A DNA stretch of 43,843 nucleotides, taken from positions 253,260 to 297,102 of the forward strand of contig BFEA01000003.1 of NCBI GenBank assembly GCA_003427395.1. Reading direction: 5' to 3'. The DNA comes from Chara braunii. Its lineage: Eukaryota; Streptophyta; Charophyceae; Charales; Characeae. Of this stretch, positions 32,029 through 41,950 are shown piece by piece. The first letter of the stretch is position 1; every line of letters begins with the position of its first letter. Under the pieces are notes generated by a model. That model saw nothing but the letters and a program-made list of their open reading frames with translations. It made no database searches and was not told the origin of the DNA. Both the position numbers and the translations under genes were made by a program.

Positions 32029-32034
<6 letters not shown>

Positions 32035-32105
<71 letters not shown>

Positions 32106-32106
32106 N

Positions 32107-32174
<68 letters not shown>

Positions 32175-32189
32175 GAGAGAGAGAGAGAG
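32035..32189. repeat. (GA)n microsatellite, about 155 bp, with one N
   Basis: Almost uninterrupted GA dinucleotides with an ambiguous base at 32106, inside the first seen SAC intron. Its true length is uncertain because such runs assemble poorly. Confidence 0.95.
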
Positions 32190-32426
32190 CATCAATTCCC
32201 CGTCCCCACTCTTACACGCGTCCTTGTACCTCTTTCAGTCAGCAGAGGACAGAGTGTCATCTTGTTTATCTACTGTGGTAGCATGGCTGGGTGGTCAGTG
32301 AAAAAGAGTGTAGAGGTCGTTGCTGGGGCTGTTTGTGGAGGGGGGCTTGGATAATCATCTTAGGGTTTCTATTGAGTGAGTTCCTGTGGTGGGTCATCCC
32401 ATGCATTTCTGTGGTGGCTTGTGCAG

Positions 32427-32533
32427 GAACAAGAATGTGGCGGAGAGGTGCTGATATTGATGGCAATGTTGCCAATTTTATGGAGACAGAGCAAATACTA
32501 TCTGTCGACGGCTCCCTAGCAGCGTATCTGCAG
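32427..32533 (+). CDS. SAC-domain phosphoinositide phosphatase, exon 2 of 4 seen
   Basis: Preceded by GGCTTGTGCAG, the exon completes the split Gly codon and reads GTRMWRRGADIDGNVANF, then METEQILSVDGSLAAYLQ, ending at CAG before GTTGAC. GTR.WRRG....NVANFVETEQI is among the most conserved parts of the Sac phosphatase domain, close to the yeast Sac1/plant SAC6-SAC8 subgroup from memory. Only G and T of the donor fit the consensus well, but the phase joins perfectly with the next exon 268 bp on. No stop or frameshift is present, so the gene looks under selection. Confidence 0.93.
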
Positions 32534-32801
32534 GTTGACTTCTGGCCACCCTTGTTCTCATACCATGCTCGTAGGTAGATATTGTGGGTGGTAATATGTC
32601 TTGGTACCGTCGTGACAGGGGCTTGCATTAAGGTCTGGCCGCTTAACTTTGTTGGTGAATTTCACTTAAATATTTCATCATTTCCGTTCATTGTCTGGTA
32701 CAAAACCTGAGAGGGACCAACAGTATTGACAGCTGACAAAGCTTAGATGTTCATGATTGTTGGTAAGAGTTCTTATTTATGTGCACATGTATCTTGTGCA
32801 G

Positions 32802-32888
32802 GTGAGAGGATCTATTCCGGTGTTTTGGGAGCAGATTGTGGATTTGAAGTACAAGCCAAATATTACACCGATCAATTCTGATGAAAGT
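32802..32888 (+). CDS. SAC-domain phosphoinositide phosphatase, exon 3 of 4 seen
   Basis: The exon follows ATCTTGTGCAG and ends before GTAAGTGG. It encodes VRGSIPVFWEQIVDLKYK followed by PNITPINSDES, 29 codons in phase 0 at both ends. RGSIP.FW is a hallmark of the Sac domain, and WEQIVDL.YKP is shared with the ER-type plant SAC proteins as I recall them. It joins the previous exon (ending AAYLQ) in frame. The intron that follows is 4.16 kb. Confidence 0.95.
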
Positions 32889-33902
32889 GTAAGTGGAAGA
32901 TGCTATACAGGATGGTAGTGGGAAGAGGTTTTTTGCCTGATCACATTTGTTTTCACAGGTTCACTATGTTTTTTTCAATGTGGTCGACCTGTCCCCTTAT
33001 CCGGTTGCTGGCATCAGCGTTTCCCAGACCATTGCTTTCAGCGTTGCCTGATAGTGTCCTTGTGGTCGTGGCTTGTTGTTGTTTTACGCTTGCTGTGCAG
33101 CCCTCTATGGTTCGCTTTGCCTGATGCAGCTGCTGTTTCTCTTTGGTCTTGATCCTGACATCTGTCCTTGGTCCATGTTCCCTCTCAATTGCATGGTCTG
33201 TGTACTGTGACTTGCATTCCCGTCTTCCTGTGGATCTCAGACAGAGAAGCTTCTGCTATTGCAAAAGGCAATAGAGGGTTTGGTATTGCTTTTGTGCTCG
33301 TAAACGGTCTATCATATTTCGTGATGTCACACCTATTTGTAACCTGGATTAACCTGGTCCCTGATGCAGCCTCGTTCCTGAGGTGGTTGGTGCGCATATG
33401 ATGCCCAGATGCGGTCTCTGTTGTGCTGTTTGTTGTAACTACAATGCCTACTTCTCCTGGTTATGTTTCCTCAACGTAAAACTTTTATATGGCATTTCAC
33501 TCTTTCCCATCTCTCCTCTTACTGTGGGTTTGCATGCCACTGGTTCATCCTGCAGCGGATTTGTCTGACCCTGTTGTCTTTGAGCCTGTTCTGGGGGAAA
33601 AAAGAGAGATTCTGTTGAGGCCGTAGCTCTTTTTTGCTGTCACTGTAGTGGGAAGGGTCTGGAAAACGGTTTTGCCGCTGCCTGCATAATCTACCACAGC
33701 TATTAAAGTTCTTTTGATCGTGTGTTATGTTCTTCCAGTCGGGTGTAATGTTACATCGCTACCCATCCTGACTAGATTCTGCCCGATTTATGGAGTCCCG
33801 GAAAACCTGACTAAAGAAAGCGGCGGCCAAGAAGAACTACAGGACGCACAACCATTCGAACCACAAGAAAAGGAAGCAAAAGCAAACTACACGAACTGCT
33901 AT

Positions 33903-34430
33903 GATGGGCCTCAGCCCGGCACTCACCAATTGCACAAAAGACAAAAATTACATCGGTGTATTTTTTGCTGTTCTGTTCGAAGCTCCATTCTCATTTCAAA
34001 TGTTTGGTGAGGGGTGTGGCAAGGGCTGGTATCGGTCGTTGTTGTTTTTTTTGTCGTTCGTACTTTCAGTTGTTTGCGCTTTTGGGGGTCGTGTCCATAG
34101 GCCTCGCTGCACGGCTCACCAAATGTGCAAAATGAGAAAAAATCTTCGGCTAGAAGGCGGAACGATACACCCCGTAATTTTAGTGTTTTCTGCAGTTTGG
34201 GAGCGGCGTGGCCAGGTCAGCCCGGTATCGAACGTTCTTTTTTTTGTTGCTGTGTACTTTCGTTTTTCTGCCTTTTTTGAAGTTTTTGGGGATTGTGTCC
34301 ATGGGCCACGCTGCACGGCTCGACAAATGTGCATAATGAGGAGAATGAATCTTTGGTTAGAAGGTGGAAAGATACACCCCGTAATGTTTGTCTTCTCTGC
34401 AGTTGGGGAGTGCCGTCGCCAGGTACCTAG
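33903..34430. repeat. Diverged tandem repeat, about 200 bp x 2-3
   Basis: GTGTCCATAGGCC(T)CGCTGCACGGCTC at about 34090 recurs at about 34296. Both are followed by AAATGTGCA, AGAAGGCGGAA-like, GATACACCCCGTAAT and TTCTCTGCAGTT. A weaker third copy begins near 33903 (ATGGGCCTCAGCCCGGCACTC, CCAATTGCACAAAAG). The joint open frame reads both copies but has no known domain. Confidence 0.75.
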
Positions 34431-34518
34431 GGAGGTAGTGACAATAAATAACAACACTGGGCTCTTTCGAGTCCCGTAAGTGGAAAGATAAAATGAACAA
34501 AAAAAAGAAGGCTCAGCA

Positions 34519-34660
34519 GGGCCTCGCTCCACTACACGACGCTATCCATGCCTCGGGACTGTTTGTGAATTGCATACATTGAAAGCGTTGGACTCATCCG
34601 AATGCATGTGGTCCAGAAAACGTCCGAACGCATGTAGTGTGGTGTAGTGGAGCAAGGCCC
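34519..34660. repeat. 142-bp foldback (MITE-like) with 19-bp inverted ends
   Basis: GGGCCTCGCTCCACTACAC (34519-34537) and GTGTAGTGGAGCAAGGCCC (34642-34660) are reverse complements with one mismatch. The interior has a direct repeat CGAA(T/C)GCATGT(G/A)GT. No clear target duplication flanks the ends. Confidence 0.65.
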
Positions 34661-34741
34661 AATGGCATCCGAGGAATTGAACAATTCTTCTGATTTCTTG
34701 GCCCCAGGTAATTCAGACGTATTTTATTCTGCTCATCGTCT

Positions 34742-34810
34742 TGCATGTGGATTTTGAACCTAGGTCTGTATTTCAATAGTTCATGGGTTTGTTAACTGAG
34801 CCAGGCACGC
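34742..34810 (-). repeat. tRNA-like SINE head or decayed tRNA
   Basis: The minus strand has TGGCTCAGTTAAC (34803-34791), matching a Pol III A box. A B-box-like GGTTCAAAATCC (34760-34749) starts 43 nt later, near the normal tRNA spacing. An acceptor stem does not pair well, so this is not a working tRNA. It could be the 5' part of a tRNA-derived SINE; its tail was not identified. Confidence 0.4.
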
Positions 34811-36689
34811 GTGGCTTCGGTACAGTGGCTGGCCGCCATCCTGAAATGAGAAATGCTGCCGCGCTTTTGTATCATTGCTGGATTCCCATCGGGATTTCCC
34901 GTTCTGGAGTGCTGCCCAGAGAGGAAAGGCGGGCGAAGTTTTTGCCAGGGCGACGGCGTCTTCCTTCCTTGGCCGTGCGTGGGTTCAAACAGCCATCGCC
35001 GTGGTGAATCTCTCTCTCTCTCTCTCTCACACACTCTGCGGGAAGAGGTGGAGAGTTTTGTTCACACTCGACCTAAGAACAAAATAGGCGGACTCAGCCG
35101 GGTGAATTGCATTTTTCTCTCTTTCGCCCTCCCTCTCTCCCTCCTCCCCTCCCCTCCCCCCCCCACCCCTCCCTCTCACTCGGGGGGGGCCTACATGTCC
35201 ATTTCTTCATCCATCTGTTCATTCCTTTCTGGCTCCAACCCCCATTTTTGTGGGGGTGCTATGTTGCAAGCGGGACAGAATTTGTGCACGCTCGGAAGGC
35301 GTAGGCGGGGATCGTGGCATGAATGCAGACAGGCAGGGGAGAATGAACACCAGGGGGAGGTCAGGTGCCTGGTCATTCAGGGAGGAGAAGGTCGCCATCG
35401 AAATCGTGAGGGGCTGAAGTAGCAGGAGAAGAACAAAGGGGGAGGGGGAGGATGCGGGATCAGGGAGATTCATCGACAGAGGAAGCAGTAGAGTAACTGG
35501 GATAGGGTGAAGCATGCAAAGTAAATTTGCCAGCGTTAAGGTGGTTGTTGAGGGGAGGACGTCGAGGGGGTTCTTGAGTAACGGGAGGAGGATGTACTTC
35601 GAGGACCCATTTTGTGAAAATCCGGTCAGGATGCGGGATTAATACAAGGAGAAGGTTGGAATGTCAGCCAATCAGGGTGAGGATGTATGTAACCAATGAA
35701 GTGCAGGGGAAAGAACGTCAAGGCAACAGGGTAAGGACTGCAGTTCGTGTAGGGGGATCTGGACAAAGCGGGGAAGAGATTGCAAGGGGGAAGAGGGGCT
35801 GAGTGCAGAGGATGTTAGCATTTGACTGTCGTTAATGACAGGAGGCACTCCCTGGTGCTAGAGCGAGAGGGATGGAGAAGAGAGAATAGCAAAAGAACGG
35901 GAAGATTTATGGAGGAACAGATGGTGAGAGAGACAGAGCAGAGAGAGATCCCAGTTGAATATGATTTTCGGCCACGATGTTCTCTTCATGGAGGCACGGC
36001 CGTCCTCACTCTAACTCCCACTTTAGATGATTCTAAATGTTAAAAGAGAAAAAAGATGGCGAAATAATGTGTGGTATTTACTACGTCCTTTGAGCGCTTC
36101 TTGTCCTCCGATCACTCTATTGCTATCATCTGTTTCTTTTCCATTTCATATCTCCATTCTACCAGTGGGGATGCTCCCAGACCGGTTTCTATCCTCTTCA
36201 TATTTTGCACCCGACGTTGTTGTCGCTTATCAGCTCTGTGTCGGAATCAAATGCCGAATTGATGATCACATCTGATTCGATCTGAATGATTTTATTCAAG
36301 TCACGATGTTCAGCCGAACCCTCTTCCCCTCATCAAGACGGTGAATGGATTGATTAACAGCGATGAACAACCAGCAGTTCTTTTTTCTGGTTTGTTTTTT
36401 TTTTTGCTTTTTTTTTTCCCTGTGCAGGGAACATGAGCGAGAGCGATAGACAGAAATCAAATCGCCGAAGGAGAGTCAGTCTCGCCATCCGGTCATTTTA
36501 ACTGAATACAGTATATCCATTAATGAAATCTTCAAAGAAAAAAAGTGAAAAATTCAACCCTGGCATCAAGTAAAGTTAGTTTCATTGTAAGGAAAAAGAA
36601 AAAATAGAGATCCAACCCCTTGCATCTCAAAGAATAACCTCCAACCTGGGAAAGGGGTGGGGCGAAGTCAGGGAGAGGGAGAGAGACGC

Positions 36690-36902
36690 GCAAAAATGCC
36701 AGTTATTGATAGTTGATCAGGAAACTCTAGGGCCATGGATGGATGTAGGGAGGGGGGGAGGGGGAGAGAGAGAGAGGTGCAAAACGTTGGCTATTTGTAG
36801 TTGATCAGAAATTTCTGAGGCCAATCCCACACATGAGAGAGAGAGAGGTGCAAAACGTTGGCTGTTTGTAGTTGATCAGACAACTATGAGGCCAATCCCA
36901 CA

Positions 36903-36980
<78 letters not shown>
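36690..36980. repeat. Minisatellite of about 76 bp with (GA)n tract
   Basis: GTGCAAAACGTTGGCT(A/G)TTTGTAG plus TTGATCAGA and GAGGCCAATCCCACACA(T/C)GAG occurs from about 36776 and again from about 36848. A weaker copy starts near 36690 (GCGCAAAAATGCCAGTTATTG). Each copy ends in a GA run; the last expands to about 75 bp (36906-36980). Confidence 0.85.
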
Positions 36981-36983
<3 letters not shown>

Positions 36984-37045
36984 AACGGTGGCAGTCTGAA
37001 GCTCACAGTAAATTGGCTTTGCTTCTTTGTCCTCTTTGCTTGCAG

Positions 37046-37126
37046 CAGAAGGTCACAGAGAGACATTTTCGTGATCTGCTAAACAGTTATGGGGCTCCAA
37101 TTGTCATAGTGGACTTGGTTAATCAG
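37046..37126 (+). CDS. SAC-domain phosphoinositide phosphatase, exon 4 of 4 seen
   Basis: The exon follows TTGCTTGCAG and reads QKVTERHFRDLLNSYG, then APIVIVDLVNQ, ending before GTGGGT. It continues the Sac domain directly: V..RHF.DL...YG....VDL is the next conserved block after RGSIP.FW. A tandem acceptor GCAGCAG allows exon starts at 37046 or 37049, adding or dropping one Gln. The remaining domain, including the catalytic Cx5R(T) motif, should follow but was not found before the transposon at 38.7 kb. Part of this exon is duplicated 89 bp downstream. Confidence 0.93.
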
Positions 37127-37236
37127 GTGGGTATTCCAAGTTTTCTGTTATGCCAGGCATTTTCGGAATCTGATACTTATAGCCTCCAGTTATCATAGTG
37201 GACCTGGTTAGTCGGGGGGGGTATTTTCTGGTCTTC
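37095..37236. repeat. 89-bp tandem duplication of exon 4 end and donor
   Basis: 37095-37147 (CTCCAATTGTCATAGTGGAC, TTGGTTAATCAG, donor, then TATTCCAAG) recurs from 37184 to about 37236 with changes. The copy has TTAGTCGGGGGGGG where the donor GT should be, so it lacks a usable splice site. Confidence 0.8.
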
Positions 37237-38492
37237 TGCTTTAACTTTGTTGCATGGCTCTGATTGGGTGGCTGTATTCCATGTGTCAACGGGTGCTAGC
37301 TTACCCTATGCAGTTCCATTCCAAGTCTGTCACCAACTGGTGAAAGTCTTTTGCAGACTGAACTCCTCGTGGTTAGTTGGTGATCTTGTTCAGCGAGTTG
37401 TGCATTCGGCATGATTGTGCATGGGGCCTGGAAGTCTTGCTTGGGTGGTTGGGTGGTTTCTGAGAGAGGCTCAAACTGTACTGTTGCTTTTTTTTTTTTT
37501 TTTTTTTTTAAAAAAAAAACACATTCCCCATCTATTCTGGGGTATGTCAATCCGGTTGCTCATCACCAGCAAGCATGTTTGTACATGATAAAAGCAGCAA
37601 GGAAGAGTGCTAGGGTTTGACCCATCGGCATATGGCCCTGCAGCCTAAATCCCAATGTCCCCTGAACTCGTCCATTTTTGCAAATCGTGGTCTGCAAATC
37701 GTGGTCAGCAACAGACAGTTGGCACGAGCCAGTTGGTTACATCCGTCTTGCACATGATAATGGGAAAGATTTGTGAGCCTTCCAGGGCCTTCCAGGGAGA
37801 AACGCACGATTGTGCCTGGGTGGTTGGGCATGCCTAATCTAATCGGTCCCAGGCCGCTGTCTGAACGGGCCTGGGCGCAGACACCTTGGCGGAGACTGAA
37901 GCTACTGTGAACTCGGTTTCAGGTGTGCATGGCAAGGCAAACCGCCCGCCACTTTCCATATAGGAAAGGGATAGGCTCCGGGTTTCGCATTCGGGCACCA
38001 GCATGCAATGCGGCAGCAATGCTAAAGCAAGTGCTCGCAGTGTCGCACTTTTTCTAGTCAGGCCACATCGGGCGACCAGAAAGCCAACAGGCTGTCACGC
38101 AGGAATTTGCAGTCGCTTGCAATAAATAAACAAATTAAGTAAAGTAAATCCCTTCCTGTTGTGTGCGTCCGGCTTCGAGCGAGACCCTTTGATTGCGGTC
38201 TTCACTGGTCTTTGGTCTTAGGAATTTTTTAATTTAATGCGGAACAGCAAAGATCATGCGAATAATAATCATATGATTCTGGTGTGCCATGCATGTATCG
38301 ATTTTGCCAATCACTAATTTTGAGAACTATGACAAGATCATCAGAGAACACAATCATCGAGCAGAGTTAATGCAAATGAAGCAGGACTGATTGACTCGAG
38401 CAAAGACAAGGATAAATGAGGGAAGAATGAGAACTCATAATAATATCAGAAAATACAAATGAATGGGCATGGCCAGCACTCGTCAAGAGTCC
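37127..38492. other. Non-coding DNA downstream of SAC exon 4
   Basis: Apart from the exon 4 copy, a T-then-A homopolymer pair (about 37487-37519) and short direct repeats around CTTCCAGGG (37780-37800), nothing is recognised. No later SAC exon could be found by eye. 38220-38450 is AT-rich and may include the 3' untranslated region of the minus-strand exon at 38493-38612. Confidence 0.5.
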
Positions 38493-38612
38493 TCACTCAT
38501 CCTTGTAGGGTCTCATCCTCAATCTCTCATTTGGTTGTGCGTCGCTTGTGCCTTTAGCCATGTCCTCGTACTTCTTGAGACTGTGGCCTCTGAATGTAGA
38601 GCCACCTGAAGC
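38493..38612 (-). CDS. Possible last exon of an unidentified minus-strand gene
   Basis: After an AG (ACTCGTAG) the minus strand reads ASGGSTFRGHSLKKYEDM, then AKGTSDAQPNERLRM and RPYKDE, followed by TGA at 38495-38493. The mix of charged and small residues looks like a real protein tail rather than a chance frame. The downstream sequence is AT-rich like a 3' untranslated region. I do not recognise the family. Upstream exons would lie beyond LTR element E, which begins about 110 bp away. There is no in-frame ATG, and the acceptor has only a weak pyrimidine tract, so this is a cautious call. Confidence 0.35.
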   Translation of the reverse strand, partial: ASGGSTFRGHSLKKYEDMAKGTSDAQPNERLRMRPYKDE

Positions 38613-38719
38613 CTACGAGTTCCGAACACTTTCATCCAAGGCTCATGATAAGGAAGTCAGCCATAACACATAATTCCTCTCATAGTGTAGGGAGATATGG
38701 CTGGGAGAAGATCCCTTCA

Positions 38720-39617
38720 CAATCAGACTCGTTCTCATTCACACTTTTCATGCATGTAAACTTTCAACTGGCAGCAAACTGGCGACATACGCCCGCTCAA
38801 AACTCAGAGATATGGCATCCAGATACGAGTTCACTTTCAACTGGCTATGGCGACTCAGCGCCCAAACAACTCACTGTTCACACACACCGGATCACCCTGG
38901 ATATCCCACACGCGTAACTCTGAACACTCACACATACACACACACTTCACACTAAACTGCAGCTATGGCAGCTATGGCTGCCTCTACCCTATTGCTATAC
39001 TAAGCTCCTCCTCTCTCGCCCAGTGCGTCCTCCAGGCTCACTGCAGACCTCCTTGCACAAGTCGCTATGACAACGCTCACTTCAAACCTCCTTGCACAAG
39101 TCGCTATGACAACGCTTCCGCATGGCTCACGCAGGAATGAATGAATGGCTGGGCGCTGCCTCTGGATTTATACTTCTGAAACTTGGTGGTCTGCCCGTTC
39201 CCATCGGCCCATCGTGCTCACAGTCCCTCGTGGTACTTGCTGGACCGGACTGGGACTGACTGGACCTTACCGTTGACTGACTGTGGACTCACTACTATCC
39301 TACCGTCGCCGTACTGCAATTACACTGCAGTTTAGTCCACCACTTGACTGACCACTTGACCACTTGCCCACTTGCTGACCTTCTAGAAGGGCTACGGCTA
39401 GGCTTCTGGAACTCACTAAGACTTCTACTCTATAGATCTACCGATCGAACCCCTGCTACCTACGGACCTATGACAGACCTATCAACTGTCTACGAATACA
39501 CACGTCACAGGTTCAACTCTCGGGATCTACACAGATACTGTACATAGGTAAGGCGAGGTCTAGGGATTGAACTCTGGGCACTGCGTCTGCTACTGCTAAA
39601 AGGTGAAAACCGTTTCA
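38720..39617 (-). repeat. 3' LTR of element E (family 1)
   Basis: On the minus strand it starts TGAAACGGTTTTCACC at 39617, after GGACGGCAGGAG, and ends near AACGAGTCTGATTG at 38720. The TATA box (39166-39172) is followed on the minus strand by GAGGCAGCGCCCAGCC and CATTCATTC. A 50-bp direct repeat (CAAACCTCCTTGCACAAGTC with CGCTATGACAACGCT; 39049-39083 and 39084-39118) lies inside. Confidence 0.8.
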
Positions 39618-39655
39618 CTCCTGCCGTCCTAAATTCGAGGTCCTCCGAGAATATC

Positions 39656-41945
39656 TCAGTCCAAGGCGGGACCCTTACGTTTCCTGTCACACTCATGAGC
39701 TCTGACTATGTCGGGAGCTGTTTCTAGAAGTTCTGTTCTTGTGAACCAGCGGTCGTCTTCCGGTTCCTGATAGGCAAACCCGACCTTGTACTGTTTCTGG
39801 GGACGACCTCTACCTCCTGTCCTAAATACATCTTCATCTACTATGCCGTCAATGTCATAGCTTCCATCCATATCCGGAGGGATCATGGATCTTCTTGAAG
39901 GGAACTGTTGACTTGTGACACACGGCAACAGCTTTGAAGCATGGAACACCGGGTAGGTGTGGAGGTGTGCGGGAATCTCTATTGTGTAGGACGGTCCATC
40001 CTCTCCGCCCTTGACTTCTAGAACCGGCCACGGTCCTATATGTAGGCAGTAGCTTCTGCGAGATGTTTTCCTCAGGTGCAAACTCTTTAGCCTTGACCCA
40101 GACTAAATCGCCTACCTGAAACTGCGACGGGCGACGGTGCTTATTAGCTTGTTCTATCAGTCTATGTTGGGCCTTCCTGAGGTTCTCTACAACTGTTGCT
40201 AGCTCTTTCTCGTACTGTATCGCAAACTCCCTGGTATCGGGCGGTAACCTGTGAATCTGATCCCGGTCCAGTCCTTCGAATGGTCTGTGCGGCCTAAAGG
40301 ACTTGTGCAGCTCATTGGGAGTGCGACAGGTGGATAGATGCACGCTATTGTTGTATGCGTTATCGTTTGTCTCTGGATGGCGGCCAGACGACATCAACAA
40401 CTTAGATCCGTAGACTCTCATGAGTTCTTGCCAGTTCTGGCTGGTGAAACGATTGTATCTATCGCTAACTATTGACAATGGGATTCCATTCTCACTAACC
40501 CAAAAATCAAAGGACTTCTGAATCACTAAATCCGTATGTGCCTTCGCAGGCAAGGGAACAAAAACGGCGTACTTGCTAAAACGGTCAACTATGACCATGA
40601 CTTGGCTCTTACCATGTCTGCTCTTGACTTGGGTGTCCATAAAGTCTATGGACACTGAGTCTCCCGGATGATCCGGAATAGGCAAGGGTTTGAGAAGACC
40701 TAGGGGCGTGCGCGTAGTAATCTTATTCCTCTGGCACACTTTACAACTGCGGACATATTCTATGCAGTCATTCTTCATCCCTGGCCAGGTGTACGCACGC
40801 ATCAGGTTGGCTAATGTCTTTTGCCAACCGAAATGTCCCTCGGTATCGTGGCATTCCCCTAGGATCAAACTACGAATCTCTTCGTTGTTGGGAACGCACA
40901 GGCGGTCAAATACATTAGTCTTCTCAAAGAGTAATCCCTCTGTAGTGCGGTAATCTGGCTCAGTCTCTGGGGCCTCTCTAACTCTCTTTAGGAGGTTGCT
41001 ATAGATAGGGTCCTGTGCATACGCTTGCTTCACTTTCTCCAGCAGATCTCTCCCTATATCCAGATAGTGTACTATGGCTCCAAAGTAGTCTGATCTTCTA
41101 CTCAGAGCATCCGCAACTACGTTGTACTTGCCCTTCACTTGCTTAAGCTGAAAGTCATATTGGTCTATCTCTGCGGCCCACCTAGTCAACTTAGGTGTCA
41201 TCTTGGCCTGCGTCTTTAACCATCTAAGGGTCTCGTGGTCAGAATACATTTTGAAGTGCCTCCCAAGCAGGTAATGCTTCCAGTGGTCTAGAGCCTGCCT
41301 GAGAGCGTAGAGTTCTCTCTCGTACGTTGAGGTGGCTACCTTCTTTGAGGGCATCCTCACGAACATGAACTCTACGGGTCTATAGCCATTGCCGTCATCC
41401 TGCTGCAACACGGCGCCTATCCCATATTGACCTGCGTCCGTGGTGACGACAAATGGCAAGGACGGATTTGCTACTTTGAGGATAGGGTACTCTATTAACG
41501 CGCGCTTCAGTCTCTTTAGCGCAGACGTACAATCTTTGTCCCATTGCCAGATTGCCTCTTTCTTAAGCGATCGGCGCAAGGGAGCGGGGATAGTTGAAAA
41601 GTTCCTTACAAACTTTCTATAGTAGTTAGCTAGGCCTAGGAACGACCGCAACTCTGTCAATGTGCGGGGCGTCGGCCAATCTCTAATTGTCGCTATCTTG
41701 CTGTCCTCTGGCTTAATGCCATCTCCGTCTAATACGTGGCCCAAGTACAGGACTTGTGTCTTGGCCCACTCACACTTTTTCGCGCTGATCTTCAAGTTTG
41801 ACTCTCTCAATTTTTCGAAGACCTGCCTCAGATGACCCTGGTGCTCCTGGAGGGTCTTACTAAAACCTAAGATATCATCTAAATAAACTACTGAAACTTA
41901 TCTCACCATGGCCTAAACAGGTCATTCATACAATGCTGAAAGGTG
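39656..41945 (-). pseudogene. Ty3/gypsy RT-RNase H-integrase-chromodomain (element E)
   Basis: The active site VYLDDILGFSKTL (near 41890) follows an in-frame TAA. A 651-codon frame (41810-39855) then covers RT thumb (LTELRSFLGLANYYRKFVRN), RNase H (FVVTTDAGQYGIGAVLQQ, YERELYALRQALDHWKHYL), the integrase zinc domain (CHDTEGHFGWQKTL, CKVCQRNK) and core (SVSIDFMDTQV, VDRFSKYAVFVPL, SIVSDRYNRFTSQNWQELM). About 35 residues between GRHPETN and NAYNNSVHL, including the catalytic glutamate, are deleted in frame. A frameshift near 40045 puts the chromodomain (VDEDVFRTGGRGRPQKQYKV) in another frame ending at 39656. It is the best-preserved pol frame in the window but is not functional. Confidence 0.9.
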
Positions 41946-41950
41946 GCTGG

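Larger units (their letters stand above)
27389..32426 (+). other. Intron of the SAC gene (phase 1, about 5 kb) with repeats
   Basis: The intron starts GTAAGATG and ends GGCTTGTGCAG. It contains element F (27973-31392), a long (GA)n tract (32035-32189) and a 19-bp sequence, GTGCAGAATTGCAATAAAA, present on both sides of element F (27812-27830 and 31496-31514). 27400-27960 and 31515-32030 hold no recognisable gene. Confidence 0.8.
32889..37045 (+). other. Intron of the SAC gene (phase 0, about 4.2 kb) with repeats
   Basis: It runs from GTAAGT to TTGCTTGCAG. It contains a three-copy tandem repeat (33903-34430), a foldback sequence (34519-34660), a tRNA-like SINE head on the minus strand, CT/GA tracts and a minisatellite. 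32900-33900 is T-rich intron-like DNA and 34811-36689 has no recognisable gene. The open frames here show no known motif. Confidence 0.8.

Noticed and set aside
34116-34532. 138-codon minus-strand and 192-codon plus-strand frames as genes
   Set aside because: Both are produced by the 200-bp tandem repeat inside a SAC intron and contain no known domain.
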